A DNA stretch of 64,000 nt from Brachycybe producta (Eukaryota > Arthropoda > Diplopoda > Playtdesmida > Andrognathidae). The translations under genes were made by a program, and so were the position numbers. The notes beneath the pieces are model-generated. The model worked only from the letters and a program-made list of their open reading frames with translations, made no database searches and was not told where the DNA came from. Positions 11,939 through 24,809 of this stretch are shown piece after piece; the first letter of the stretch is position 1, and each line of letters starts with the position of its first letter. The stretch spans positions 2,494,001 through 2,558,000 of the forward strand of contig JAUPFP010000004.1 in NCBI GenBank assembly GCA_036925085.1. The letters are read 5' to 3'.

Positions 11939-12284
11939 CTGCACTTGTGGTCGGACCATTCATGACCACTATGGAAGACAAATCCATAATTCAATTATGG
12001 ATATCTACAATTTAATTGTGAATATTTATCATTAAATTATGCATAACTAAATATGAATTGTAGATATCAATTAATTATGGATAAGCTTATGCATAATTGG
12101 ACCATTTTTGACATTAAAAAAAGAATCACACATGCTGAAAACCCAATCAGAATAATTAAATAATCCTTTCCACTGAAAAATACATGGCGCTTCTGCTTAA
12201 ATGCCTTACACAAAGTGAAGTGAGATTTTATTCTGAATGTGTGATCCTTCCCAGCCATTCATAATGGTTCGACCACAAGTGCAG
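11939..12284. mobile_element. inverted-repeat element (CTGCACTTGTGGTCG termini) with a nested element
   Basis: The left terminus CTGCACTTGTGGTCGGACCA matches the minus-strand right terminus CTGCACTTGTGGTCGAACCA at 12284. The interior has repeated TAATTATGGAT / TTGTAGATATC inverted pieces and the nested element at 12122-12250. Confidence 0.75.
12122..12250. mobile_element. family D element (AAGAATCACACATGCTGA termini), nested copy
   Basis: The left terminus AAGAATCACACATGCTGA pairs with the right terminus (minus strand AAGGATCACACATTCAGAA). The same termini bound 24810-25072, and the interiors share the GCGCTTCTG / CAGAAGCGCCAT segment. Confidence 0.65.
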
Positions 12285-13286
12285 AAAAAGTTAATAAAAA
12301 TGACAAAATAATAATAAAAAAAGACTAGTTGTGAGCTGACGCAATATTCTCATAAAAAATGTGAAAATTTTACAACTTAAAAGTTTTTCTTCATTTTTTT
12401 GTTATTGCTTCTAAAGTGAATTCATAACACACACGTTAATAAGTTGGAATTAAAATAAGTGTGGCAGGTGATACCAATCAGTTCTGTCAACATAAGAAAG
12501 AAAGAAAAGAAAAACGGAACATGTGAAAAAGGTAGTTGGTAAAACATCTGTCACATAAAACAAATGCATCAGATAGTGAGGTCCAAATTCAAGAAGAAAA
12601 CTTATCATTTGAACCTTCAGAAAAGAGTTCCAAACATTGAAAAAACCCCTTAATTTATTGAATGTTCATAAATAGTGGTTCTCCATATGTGAACCTTGAT
12701 CAGAGAGGGTTCAAAGTGCCTAGTTTCCTTTCTTGAATTTCGGCCCCTTTGAGTCTTGTACTGTATTTAGATGGTTCTCAAAAGTCTTACAAGTGAATCA
12801 TATCGAAAAAGAAAATGATAACATGTTTAAAATAAGTCATTTTTAATAAATAAAAAAAATGAGGGTAAAGATGTGAATGGACTTGATAAAAATTTAGATT
12901 TTTTTTTTGCGCGGGAAATATTTTAAGATATTAAAAAAAAACATTTTTGTCAAGTGTTGAAACTCTTCTTCTATTAAAGTTATATTATTTATAACTGATG
13001 CTGTCTGAAGTTCAAAGATTCACTTTTGATTTTCCGTTTGCACAACTTGATTACTAATGTCAATAATAATTTTGTTTGTTTTAAGACAGATATTATTGCC
13101 ACACATACAAGCCTCCACACACACAACACTTCAATTCAATGATTTATTTCCTCCCTCACACAATATATATATAGAGTCAAGATACTAACTAACTGAACAT
13201 TCTTTTATTCATCGATTTACATACACGCACAGCACTGTGACGTCAACACACCGCTGAATAATTCGTTAAATAAGAAAATGTGCGTT

Positions 13287-13605
13287 AATTAAGATGGTTT
13301 ATGAACAGCTGAATTTCGAACTCATGATTATTTCTTCATATCAAAGTACATACAGTAGCAACATAAATCCAAGAAATTGAAAGTGTGTTAGAAACTAGAA
13401 TGGTAGCAAAACACCAAAAAAAAAATTAAAAAATATCGTTGTCTTAAAAATTGGGATCATTTTTTTAAGTGATATAAAAAAAAACATATTTTGGAAGATA
13501 TGAACATGAAAATAACCCTTAAGTACTGTAATTGAACTACCCTTCTAGTTTTTAGAAAACTTTCAAAGTTTCTCTATAATTTTGCATTTTGCCCCTGAAA
13601 TTCAG
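13287..13605. repeat. family R element
   Basis: It begins TTAAGATGGTTTATGAACAG, then TTAGAAACTAGAATGGTAGC; the right half has GATATGAACATGAAAATAAC and CTACCCTTCTAG. This is one of the copies that shows the outer ATGGTTTATGAACAGCTG terminus. Confidence 0.65.
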
Positions 13606-13852
13606 AGCCTCGTTACAGAAAGTTAATAAGACTTGTCCTATGACAGTAAATTGCCATAACTAAGTGATAACTTTGTAACAGTCATAAAAACCAATTACAA
13701 AAGATTATTTTGACAAATATTGTCATATAACTAACTGCCAATGACTGGTATACAACATAATGTAATAGTCATAAAAAAACAATGTGCATAAGCTGTGACA
13801 TCATAAGGTATGATTGCCACAATTTTATAACTTTTTTTCTGCAATAAGGCCG
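13605..13852. mobile_element. family C inverted-repeat element (GAGCCTCGTTACAG termini)
   Basis: The left end GAGCCTCGTTACAGAAAGTT pairs with a degenerate right end CTGCAATAAGGCC. Internal motifs CCAATGACTGGTATACAACA and AGTCATAAAA recur at 28985-29182 (right end CTGTAATGAGGCTCC) and 24445-24553. Confidence 0.6.
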
Positions 13853-16800
13853 GTGATTTCAAGGTTAAAAACCACCTCAAAATAAGGACACTCTTTGGGT
13901 TTTTTTTTATTTTATACCAATAAAAGCAAACTATTTCATATACTCACACCCTGTAAAATCTCATACTAAACTTTAAAAAGGCAAAAATATTTTACAAAAT
14001 GCATGGTCCTTTTTCTTGTTTTAAATTAGACAACCTGTGTCCCGGTCATTGGCCTTTCTGTATAGTGTTACGGTCAACAAAAGGGTAAAGGGCAGGGCGA
14101 GGACAAAACATGTGGAATGGGGGGTCCATTGACTAAAATAAAATATTTCTAACCTCCACCCCTAAAAATAGGTTCTATATGATAAAAAATGGAAACAAGA
14201 AAACTATTTGAAAAATTCGACCAGGATATTATGTGTTGAAGACAAACAACATGGAAATGAAATTGAAATTCCACACAGAAGTGAAAATAATAATGTTCAA
14301 TCAACTTAATAATCAGAAGAAAGGGGTTAATTGAATAAAAAGTGGGTGGTGGAAACAAATATACGGATGTGTTATAAACTTAAGATAAAAGAGGGTGGTG
14401 AAATTGGGGGTTATCGAAAATGTAGAAGAGAGGGTAACATTTTTTTTTAATATAGCCTTCAACACAGGACCTTATAGGCCCTTAATCCCTCTTCAATCAA
14501 AGTGTCCATTGGTCAGTTCAAAAATGTGGGTCCTATAAATAGCCACATCATCAACATTGACCCTTTTAATACATGATTCGTTTTAGAAAGAGGTCATCCT
14601 TTAATTTTTGGGTTCTAACATTTTTTTCTCTCCATATTGTCACCAAGAGATAGATGATGATGATGATGATGACCACTGTCCACATCCTACGCCATCTTCA
14701 AAGGTCTGGGAGAATATCTACAACTTCTTTTCAGGCATCAACTATATTAAGGCACCAACTTAACCACAGTAAGATTTCTTCTTTTAGAGTATTTGTAAGT
14801 TTGTAAAGAAATTATTCTTTCAGAATGTTTTACAGTTATGAAAGTTAAATTTTGCATGTTTTTATTTAAAAAAAAAAGTTAACACAATTTCAAAATAATT
14901 TCTGACTCATAAAACTTTCTTCCTTTCTACTTTTAACATGTTAAGTCAAAACTGTTGTTTTCAAGGCACTAGCTGTTTCTAAATTGCGTGCAATAATTTC
15001 ATTGAAAGAAAAAGAAAAAAAAAATGGCCCTCATGGTCAACATGTATTAAAAATTTAAAACCTCATATACAAAAAGACAGAGAGATAAAAGGTGGGGGAA
15101 ATGATTGAAAGGAGAGGGTGGGAGGAGATTAAATATAACCGAATGCCATCTGTTGAGCAGATTTAAGTCACATCTTAATGGGATACACAACTTGTTTTTT
15201 TGAATTAAAATCTGAACTGTTGTTACTTCCGTTTGTTTTTTCTTTCTAAATAACCACTTTGTAAAAAAAGGTATTTTGTCCATTGAGAGAGTCCCCACTG
15301 TCCCTGGCCCTAAAACAACTTTCCAACAGGTTATCCATTACCCCAAAACTTTCTATCAGATCCTGTTTTTCTTACTCCTGTATGAAAAACCGCTTGAGCC
15401 TACAAAATTTATTGCGTTTGCTTCTTTGTAAATTTCATTTAAAATTTTTATTTAAAATCAAAGATGGCTGTTTTAGAAGAAAAAAATGGCGGGAAAACGT
15501 TAAGTGTTTCAAAAGAAAGCAGTAAATTTAATTTAGTAATTTAAAATGAAAGATGGCTGTTTTAGAAGAAAAAATGGCGGGAAAACGAGAGTAGTAAATT
15601 TAATTTAATAATTTAAAATCAAAGATGGCTGTTTTAAAAATGGCGGGAAAACGTTAAATGTTCCAGAAGAAAGCAATGAATGGCCGTTGTAAAAAGTAAA
15701 AATAAACTTGACCAACATCAAGTGGGGGTTGAGAGGGGGGTAAAACAATTCCTTTACAGCCCCAACATTTCCCCAATGTTAATAGACACACTAGCCCGTT
15801 ATTAATTCTTTTGGCACAAGTATTTTATGGGTCCATTATAATAACAGTAAGCCCCTTTGCATCAGTGCTAGTCAAGCCCCCATCAGCCAATAAATTCCAT
15901 CTTATTTTTTGTTAGGTACTTCTGTATTAGTTAGAGGAACTAAGGGTGAAGGTCTTTTATCTTGACCCACTATTTTTTTTTCTTCTCTCTCCCCTTAAAA
16001 ACCTTTAAAATCCAATTCATGATTGGTTTCTCTAAAATGAGTTAAAAACATGGAAGGATGGTCATGTGATCAAATTTTGAACCACATCACCAGTTCAGTT
16101 AATTTAAAGGGGGGTTTCTCAAGCAATGTGGTCACCGATAGAACATGTGGAGCTGTTTCAAATTTCAGTGGGCTCCAGCCTCCAATGGGGCCCCCCTCAC
16201 ATTTAAAACATAAAGCAATGTTACGAACTGAACCGTTTTATGAAAGTGGTCAGTCACCTTTTTTTTTAAATAACGTTTGCATTTTTTTATTACTATATTG
16301 ATAAAAAAATTACAAAAAAATCAATTAAGAAGTTCCATTTTGCTATTCCATACAAATTAAATGGCTCTCTTTTTTTTTAATAAAAGCTCCAAATTACTAC
16401 TGCCTCCTCCCTTTTATGTATAAAATTGCACACTGGACATTTATTAAGAAGATGCGGGTTGCAATTTGAGAAATAGGGGGAGCTTAATAAAAATTAAGCT
16501 TTTTTTTCCACCACTCTTCATTTTTTTCTATTGTTGGAAAAATGCCACTTTTAAATTGCTTCTCCTCCATTTTAAAGACATTAACATCTTTAATTAACTC
16601 GTAATTAATTCCAACCAGAGCAGAAATTGGAAGAATTTTTTTTTCTTATGAAACGAGGAAATTGGATCCACTCTAACAAAAAAAAAAAAAAGTGAAACTA
16701 AAGTTTAAAAATCTCGTTATTATTATTTTAAACTTCAAGCTTTCGATTGTTTCATTTAAAAAAAACTTAAAAAAGACCTGAAGGTCAGATAAGAATTTTT

Positions 16801-17199
16801 GATAAAAAAGTCGATTTTAAACTATCACTGTTAATTAAAATATTTTAAAATAAAAAAGCTAAAAAAATTATTATTGCTTGACCAAATAGGATCCAGACAA
16901 TGATATATATATATATTATTAATTTTTACATAATTTTACTTCCCCCTTTTTGTTTTATTTTATAAGTAGACATCCTTGAAATTCAAATAAAAACTTTCAA
17001 AATTGATTTCAGTTTCTTATAATATTATAAAGTTCAGAAGAAAAAATCGTGATCTTGAACAAGAGGAGGAGGGAGCAAAGTTTTTAGTCCGGTTTTTTTT
17101 TTCAAGAAAAAAAAAAACCATTAAAAATCCTGACAGGCTTGACATCCAGTCAACTTGAAAAAACCAGAAATACACTGAATTATTTTTTGTTTCTTAGAA
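13853..17199. other. gene-free stretch with a tandem repeat
   Basis: Mostly AT-rich unique DNA with GAT repeats near 14650 and polypurine patches. The tandem repeat at 15451-15690 is listed separately. Short frames (for example 16050-16301) show no domain. Confidence 0.5.
15451..15690 (+). repeat. three-copy tandem repeat carrying AAGATGGCTG and GGCGGGAAAA in each unit
   Basis: Units start near 15451, 15540 and 15611. Each has TTAAAAT(c/g)AAAGATGGCTG, then TTTTAGAAGAAAAAATGGCG (shortened in unit 3), GGGAAAACG and a TAAATTTAATTTA spacer. Periods are about 89 and 71 because pieces are missing from units 2 and 3. The motifs resemble YY1 (AAGATGGC) and E2F (GGCGGGAA) sites; binding is inference. 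Confidence 0.75.
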
Positions 17200-17665
17200 A
17201 AAGTTACTAAAACTTCTTAAATTTCATGTTTTCAACCTTCTTAACCCCATTCTAATTCTATTCTTTACTTTTATTTTTTGTTAATATTAATAAAACTAGA
17301 ACTTAGAGAAACGATTGAAAAGGAACCCATTTTCAGAGCAAGTTTTTCTTAGGTAGAAGAACACTTAAAATAACCCTTCTTAATCAAGGTTCCGCAATAC
17401 TGAAAAAAAAACCAGGGTTGATTGACTACAGTTGAAACTTTCAACTTGAAAAGGGGTTTTCTATGTTGGAACCCTAAAACAAACGATTTAAAAGTTCCAA
17501 ACTAAGAAACTTTTAAATTATTGCTCTGGAGTGTGTCCTTTTCAATTGTCTCTAAATTCTTGTTTTTTTTTATTAATATTACAAAAACGTACTAGTTTAA
17601 AATTAAGATTGGGGTTACAAAGGTTGAAAACCTGAAATATAGCAAATTTTAATAACTTTTTAGGA
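17200..17665. repeat. large imperfect inverted repeat, arms about 200 nt
   Basis: CATGTTTTCAACCTTCTTAA (near 17227) faces GGTTGAAAACCTGAAATATA (near 17620). TTAATATTAATAAAACTAGA and GATTGAAAAGGA (17280-17320) face CCTTTTCAATTGTCTCTAAA and TTATTAATATTAC (17535-17582). This is a fold-back transposon or long-hairpin-forming sequence. Confidence 0.6.
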
Positions 17666-17811
17666 GAAAAACATAATTCAAGAGTTCAAAGTTGAAGTGC
17701 TAATTAGTTTCTTCTTGGCATTTGATGAAGTGTTTATGCATTTCCGCTTTTCTCAAAAGTTTTTAAGATGTTTTATATAAATAGCAGATTTTTGAATATT
17801 CTGGTTATTCT

Positions 17812-18080
17812 GGGTTTCAGAACCAATACAAAAGTATATTAGAAACTAGAAGGGTAACCTGAAAAACTTTTAATAGTAATTTCATGTTGATATTTTTCAA
17901 AATAATTTTTTTTTAAAATAATTTGTTTAAAGTTAGGTCAATTTCAAACTAACATAAAAAAGCTCATTTTAAAAGATATCAACCTGAAAATAATACCCTT
18001 TAATGTGATTGAGCTATCTTTCTAGTCTTAATTTTGCTCCTGAAAGACAGAATAACTAGATTTCGATGGGCGTTTACACT
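17812..18080. repeat. family R element
   Basis: TATTAGAAACTAGAAGGGTA on the left, GATATCAACCTGAAAATAAT and GAGCTATCTTTCTAG on the right, ending in GAAAGACAGAATAACTAG. Confidence 0.7.
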
Positions 18081-18928
18081 CAATCATCTTAACAGCTCAA
18101 TAAAAAAAGTATGCATTCACATTGTATTATTGGTAAAGTAATACGAGAAAATTAATTAAACAAAGTTTGCTTTCATAGCATTGTAGTAGTAGTATTGCTC
18201 AAACGTTAACGTCTATAAAGTTGTTTAAACAAAAGTTTTAAACTTTTACACAGGGTTCTCTCTCTCTCTCTCTTGCGTGGGAAACAAAAAAAAGTTTCTG
18301 TCTTACTTTTCTAAGCTAGTAATTACTATCTTTAAAGAAAGAAACTTAAGAAGAAGAAGAAGAAAAAAAACCGGTTATGGATGAAAACAACAATAAAGCA
18401 ATGCAAAAGCAGACATTGGGAGAAAAAAAGTTCTTTCTTTTCTGTCATAAAAAGAAAAGCAGCAAACACACACATCATGGTCGTTGCTAGGATACTTTTA
18501 AAAATTATTCTTATTTAGTTTTCTTGTTGAACATGCATGCAAATATCAACAAGATATTTCCATATAAAATTCAAAATAAAATAGTAGCGACTAAAATTGC
18601 AAAAAAATAAATCCATTTTCAAAGTAACAAAAACCTGACAAAAAAAATACATTTAAAAATTCAGGACTCTTTGTCAGAGAGGCTAGAAGAGAAAAAAATT
18701 TTTTTATATGCATTTTATATTTAACAATAGAACAAGAAGTGATTTTCCTGTTCATTACCCATCCAACCATGTTCCACATTATTTTTCTGACTAACTTTCC
18801 TGCCACCACAACATCAAAACTTTTATTTCTATCTCTTCAGTTTTAATGCATTAAAAACAATGGATGTTCAACTCAGAAACCCAAAAAGAGCCTCACAATA
18901 ATAATTATGGCCCCCCTTCCCCCATAAT

Positions 18929-19166
18929 ATGGTTTATGAACAGCTGATTTTCGAACTCTCAAGAGCCCATTATTAAGAGAAAACTAGTGTTTTAGAAACT
19001 AGAAGAGGTATTGTCGTCCTGCTTAAGGTTTGGATCATTTTCAAACATAAAAAAGTATCAACATGAAAAATACCTTTAAATGAATAAGTTACCCTTCTAG
19101 ATTCTAAAACACTTTTTTTCTTTCCAATTTCTCTTAATTTTGCACCTGAAAAACAGAATATTCAAG
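18929..19166. repeat. family R element with the ATGGTTTATGAACAGCTG terminus
   Basis: ATATGGTTTATGAACAGCTG, then TTTTAGAAACTAGAAGAGGT; the right half has AAGTTACCCTTCTAG and CTGAAAAACAGAATATTC. Confidence 0.65.
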
Positions 19167-21187
19167 AGTATAGAGAAGAGTTTGTTTTAGCATTTGGCCC
19201 GCATTCAATCTAAAAGTTGGCCACGTGTTTTTTTCTTTTCTTCTTAAAAAAAATTACCTGAGTGTGCGAGGCTAAAACTTCTCAAAACTAAGCTTTCAAA
19301 CATTAGGAGCAAGTTTTTTTTGTGTGCTTTAAAGCTTTGCTTTATCTTTTTCTCTCTCTCCCCCTTTTGTGGGTCACGGTTAAAGCACCCCTTTACCAGT
19401 AAATAGTTCTATGTTACTTTTTTTTTTATATATCTTCTTTTTCTTATTCATCTCATTGCAAAAAGATATTAAAAAAGTAACCTGCAAGCCTCAGGCTTTT
19501 ATATGTATTATTATTATGTACAAACATATTGGCCAAGTTATTTTTTTTTTCTAAAAAAAAAGTTTTAATAAAAACTCCCACAAACTACAATCAAACACAA
19601 AACTTTCGAGAAAGAGACTAGTTTTGTTAAGATGGGACAAACATAGACTCCCCCTGTAGGGTTTTTTCTTTTGAAAGAACAGAGAGAGAGAGAGAGAGAG
19701 AGGAGGAGGGGGGGGGTCACATTGTGTTTAAAGAAGAAAAAAAGAGGGAGGTGTCAAATTGTTGTTTCGAATGGAAGGAGGGGGCCCACTGGTAAAATTC
19801 CATAAGAAAATCCCGCGCTTTTTTTTTCAGTGGCGCCAAAAGTAAAAATTTTGGCGCGAAAACAGAAAAAAAAAGAGGGAGAGAAAGCAAGAAGGGAACA
19901 AAAGGACAACTTTTTGTTCATAAAAACGTGTAACTAATTAAGAATTAAAGAGAGAGAGAGGGGAGGGGTCAAGAGGTTTTTCTAATGTACTTGATAAATA
20001 TCCATATATAGAATTTAAAACTAATGAATATCTCCTTGCATCTTAAAGAGAAAATTTCAATAAGAAAAAAAGTTCGAAAAACTTTCAAGTTCACAATTTC
20101 AACATATTTAGTGAACAAAAGACTCGAAAGAGCAAAGATGTATTTTTTTGTGTTTGTTTGTTAAATTTTGAGGGTAAAAACTTCTTTAAAAATTTTTTTT
20201 TCTAAGAAGATTGAGGGGTGAAAGAGAGAAAAAGACTTTGAAAAAAAAATGCATAAAAGAAGTTTTGAAAGTTTTCTTCTGATGGTAAAATTGAACTTGG
20301 ATTTAGAGGCTAGTTTTGACTTGAACAAAAAAACATTTTTTCCTCTTTCTCTCTCTATATATTTTAAAATTTGAATCCGTCCCATTCAAAGAATGGACTG
20401 GTTGGTTGAGGTTTTTTTTGTATGATGATGATGATGATGATGGCGTGTAAAATGGGCTCGAGGGCAAAAATGCCTACGTTCATTTTGGTTAGTCGTACAC
20501 CGATTGGATAGTTTAAAAACTGCATTATAATGATATAGAGAGAGAGAGGGAGGGAGGGGAAAAAAACTTTTTTTCGTTGTTGTTCGGACTCGGTTGGCAA
20601 AGTTTTTGAGAGAGAGAGATAGAAGGAAAGAGAAGTCCGCCATTTGGAAATTTTCATTAGAGAGCTGAAGAAGTGAACTGGAGACTAGAAATGGAACTGC
20701 TGCTGGCAACCACGGGCTTTTGTTCATTTTTAAAATACACATACACATACATATACACATGCCAACAGATAAGAGAGAGAGAGAAGCAGAAAAGTTTTTT
20801 GGAAAGCCAAAACCAAAAACCAGCCATTTTGGATGATGTTTCATGAAAGAACAACTCGGAATTTTTTTTTTTTGTTTCTTAGGGTCCGGTTGTGATTTTT
20901 GTGGATTTTATTTTGAAATATGTGTTGTTTTTCTGTCACTTTTTTTTAAAAATGGGTATTTTTTTTTGCCGTTATTTCATCAAGGATTTATTTAATCTCT
21001 TGTGGATTTTATTTTGGTTTCTTTTATGGTGGTGGTTGGTGGTTTATATGTTCTACTGAAAACAAAACTTCTGAATTTTGTGTTTTAAAAACTTTTTTTT
21101 CTTCTTTCCAAACTTTTAGAAAAGTTTGTAAACTTTTTTTTTTAGCATGTTTTTGTTTAGCAAAAAAATTATATTAATGTAGTTTGG

Positions 21188-21257
<70 letters not shown>

Positions 21258-22790
21258 GTGTGATGGGTTTTCTTATTCAAACTCTTTTTTATTTGCTTTT
21301 TATTATTTGATCAGAATCAACAAGTTGCTCTTTTGAAGAAAGAAAAAAAATGACGATAATCCGCCATTTTTATATATCATTGTAGGCTTTTGCTTTTATT
21401 TCTAAAAAAAACATTTTAAGCTTTTATTTTTGTGTAAAAAAAGACATTATTTTAAACTGAATTTTTGTTAAAACTTTAAAAACTTGTTAAGAGAAAAAGT
21501 ATCTTAGACAAAAAAAATAGGGTTTAGTTAAAAGAAGGGAAGGGGGAGGGGGGATAAATATTTTATTTGGCGGGAAAACTGCTTTTTTTTTTTGGAGGGA
21601 AAACGAAATCAAGGACGCTTACCGGCACCATTTGGATTTTTTTTCGGAATAACTACCAAGATTCAACATTTTTATTGGTTCCTTTTAATTTGGATGATTG
21701 TGCTTCTAGTCCATGTATAATTTAATATCATGACTAGATCCACACTCATCCATATTATTTGGAAAATTTCAACATAATTATATAAGAGACAAAAAACTTG
21801 ATAAAATTCAACATTTTTCATTTTGAAAAAAAAAAGAAGGGGGGGGGGGGGAGAAAAAATTAATTAAAACAAGTTTCTTAACTTTTTTATGTATTTGCTT
21901 CATTGTTTTTGTTTTGTAAGTAAAGAAAATATGTATGTAAATTAAGATTTTAATGACATTTATGACTCGAGGGGGGGAGGAGAAGAAGGGGGATGAGAGA
22001 GGGTTATCTAAAGTTGCTTATATTCTTATGAGGGATACCACCCCATTCTTCTCCACCCAACCTCCCACCACCCCTTGTTGTTATCTACATAGACTTTAAT
22101 AGAGAAAAAAAAAACCCGCCATTGAAGTCAGCGAACTGCAAAATCAACTTTTTTTCTCTCTTCACTCTTGGTGTCTTTCAAACAAAGGAGAGAGAGAGAG
22201 AATAAAAAAAACCCACAGTCCATTTGCCCTGAGATTTTTCTCATCACAAACTCACCTGACCTTTAATTTATTCTAATATTTTTTTTGTTTTAAAATTTAT
22301 TATATATTTTTTTTCTTCTAAACTCTCCCCGAATTTATTTAAAATATAAACTCTTCCTTTAGTGTTTGAGACAAAATTCTCCCCTTTCTTGAACAATGGT
22401 TATTTGGTTTCTCTCTTACAATTATTGTAAAGAGAGAGAGAAGTGTGACAAAAGAAAAAAGTTTTAAAAGTTTGCAATGTCTTAGTCATTGTGACGTCAT
22501 TAAATATATATATAAAAAAAGCAGTTCACGCTTCAATTACACCCTAAAGGGTTAATAAATTTCAAAACTCCATCCCTCCCTCCATTTCTTCACTTATGCA
22601 AGTTTATGTTTAAGCCTGATAAATAAAAGAATTATTAAAAATATATAAACAAGACGTCTGAAATAAAAGTTTTGAAAAATAATAAATTATCAAAATGTAT
22701 TTTTGTACTTTTAAATAAAATTCTAAAACGGTTTTTCTATAAATATTTCTTGTTTTCAAAACGGCGGCAGATTAAGCAAGACGGATAACG
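19167..22790. other. gene-free, purine-tract and microsatellite-rich stretch
   Basis: (AG)n at 19681-19702 runs into a G-run to 19716; shorter (GA)n lie near 20537, 20610, 20773 and 22190, with (ATG)n near 20421-20440. A perfect E2F-like TTTTGGCGCGAAAA is at 19849-19862. Overlapping minus-strand frames at 20386-20854 exist only because pyrimidine repeats lack stops. No exon could be supported. Confidence 0.5.
21192..21253. repeat. (AT)n microsatellite, about 62 bp
   Basis: Alternating TA without interruption. Confidence 0.95.
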
Positions 22791-22806
22791 TGGCGCCATC
22801 TAGTGA
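22791..22806 (-). promoter_or_regulatory. CTCF-like motif
   Basis: Minus strand reads TCACTAGATGGCGCCA, close to the CTCF core CCASYAGRKGGCRS. A motif match only. Confidence 0.3.
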
Positions 22807-24444
22807 CGAATTCACGCAACTTTTTTGAATGAAGGAATTTCGCCTATTTCTTAGCAATTTCCTGCCAATTATAAACAATGGGATAATTATTCACCTGCAA
22901 CAAATTGACTGAATTGTACATACTCGGAGAATGTTATCCTGGTAGATGTCTGTATGAATCATCACCGGGTAAACATTCATCCGGGCCTGTCTTTAATAGC
23001 CATCTGTATTACCTTCTTCGATCCACCACTAGACGGCGCTTTTTTTTTAACAACCGCGCTTCTACTTACAGCCATCATACCGTGAAAATTTCAATTGTTT
23101 CCCGAAATAAAAAGTGCGGGAAATTCACATGTGTTAATTTTTTTTTTTGTGTTATTTAATAAATCTCATACCATAATGTTGTAAAATGACTAATTTTGAA
23201 TTTTTAGCTGTTTTTTTCTTGCAGGGTTGAGAAAAGCGCAGGATTTTCAAATCAAACACAGCACACTGGTTTAAACCATGTTTAAACTGGGTTTTATGAA
23301 GTTAAACTGGAGTTAATAACATCGGACTATTTTTTTATAGTTAGGAGTCAAGAGTTAGCATTGCTATGCTTTCTGCTGAATTCCATTTGTTTTTCAACTT
23401 ATTTTATTTAGTCAAACTGAAATAATTAAAGCAGAATTTATTCACTTTTATTGATATAATCAATTATCTTAAAAATTAAAAAAATATATAAGTTATGTAA
23501 TTTTGTTCCATGTTTGCTTTATATTTTCATTTGCATCATTGACACTATTATTTAAAAATATACCTTGTTAAACTTGACACTTGTAAGTTGCAAAATTAAC
23601 CATTAAAAACCCTGTAAAACACATAAAAACTAATAAAACCCAGGGCTGTTTAAACCACGCGTTTGAAAAACTATACCAAACCTATTTCCTTGAAATAAAA
23701 AATATTTTAAACAGGAAGAATTAGCTGAAATATTTAAGACAAAAATTCTTCCTGCTAAAATATTGTCTGCTAAGTCGAAAATTCTTCCTGCAGCTAAAAA
23801 TATTTTAAAAATTATTTCATCATAAAAAAACTATTATATAAAATCTTTAAATTCACTTTTTCGTCCCAGACAAACTAATATTTGTACCTATTTTCATTTT
23901 GTTGAGGTCATGTAAAAATATAAAACATTTTCAAAAAAATAAACTTTGTTGTCTATATTATTAATAACTTACTGAACTTGGTTGTTTTGTTTAGATCTAT
24001 TTCTTCGAAATATAATTGGTCCTCAGTATGAAAAAAAACCTATTATGTTGTAGACGCCAAAAGTTGCATCCAATTCCAGCTGCAACAAATAAACAATTAA
24101 AACAGAACTTTGCCTTTAAAAAAAATTCTTATGACCAAATTTTTTTATAATACAAATAAAAATACTAGCGACATCTAACGACAAGTTATGACACTTTAAA
24201 CATTAATCAATTATCACTTAGCATTAATATTATTGATATAAATTTCGATTAACTATAATTCATTTTTTTTAAATAAAACAGGCCCAGATTTCTTTTTGTT
24301 TTAAAACTTAACACTTGAACTTGAATAGCAATTCATCTTAACCCTTAGAACAGAGTTCCAAGTTTTAACACAGAATAGTCCTGTTCGCTGTTTTGACATA
24401 GAACAACCATGTTTAAGATCGATAATCTTAAACAAGGGTTTTCT
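22807..24444. other. gene-free AT-rich stretch
   Basis: Mostly unique AT-rich DNA. Repeated ATTCTTCCTGC..AAAATATT pieces occur near 23700-23820, and a perfect hairpin GTTTAAGATCGATAATCTTAAAC lies near 24411-24433. Nothing coding was recognised. Confidence 0.5.
23026..23040 (+). promoter_or_regulatory. CTCF-like motif
   Basis: CCACTAGACGGCGCT matches the CTCF core except for C at one G/T position. It lies 220 bp from the oppositely oriented motif at 22791. Confidence 0.3.
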
Positions 24445-24553
24445 ATGTCATTTGACAACCATTGATTGGTGTACAACGTAATATGACAGGCATAAAATAA
24501 TAACGCACAAGAAGTGACATTATAAGGTATTAATTATCTGTAATGAGGCCGCC
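24445..24553. repeat. family C element, right-half fragment
   Basis: Shares TTGGTGTACAACGTAATATG, GTCATAAAA-type and CTGTAATGAGGCC segments with 13605-13852. Confidence 0.5.
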
Positions 24554-24571
24554 CTTGCTTATATTGTCTTT

Positions 24572-24809
24572 CAGGAACAAAATAACAATAAATTTGAGTA
24601 TATTAGAAACTAGAAGGGTAGCTCAATCATTTAAAGGTGAATTCATGTCTTTTTTAAATAAGCTTTTTATGTCAGTTTGAAAATGACTCAACTTTAAGTG
24701 GACAATATTTTTAAAAAATTTTGTTTATAAATATGAAAACATGAAAATACTATTCAAGTAATTCAACTTCGAGTCTAGTTTTCAACATAATTCCAATTTT
24801 TTCTTAGTG
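24572..24809. repeat. family R element
   Basis: TATTAGAAACTAGAAGGGTA, AGCTCAATCATTTAAAG, CTTTTTATGTCAGTTTG, then a degenerate right half with GAGTCTAGTTTTCAACA. Confidence 0.65.

Noticed and set aside
19681-19716. (AG)n plus G-run as a promoter GAGA-factor site
   Set aside because: It is a plain microsatellite with no associated start or exon, so no regulatory call is justified.
20386-20854. Overlapping minus-strand frames with poly-His and Ser-Leu repeats
   Set aside because: Produced by CAT and CT microsatellites; three frames are open at once, which points to low stop density rather than coding.
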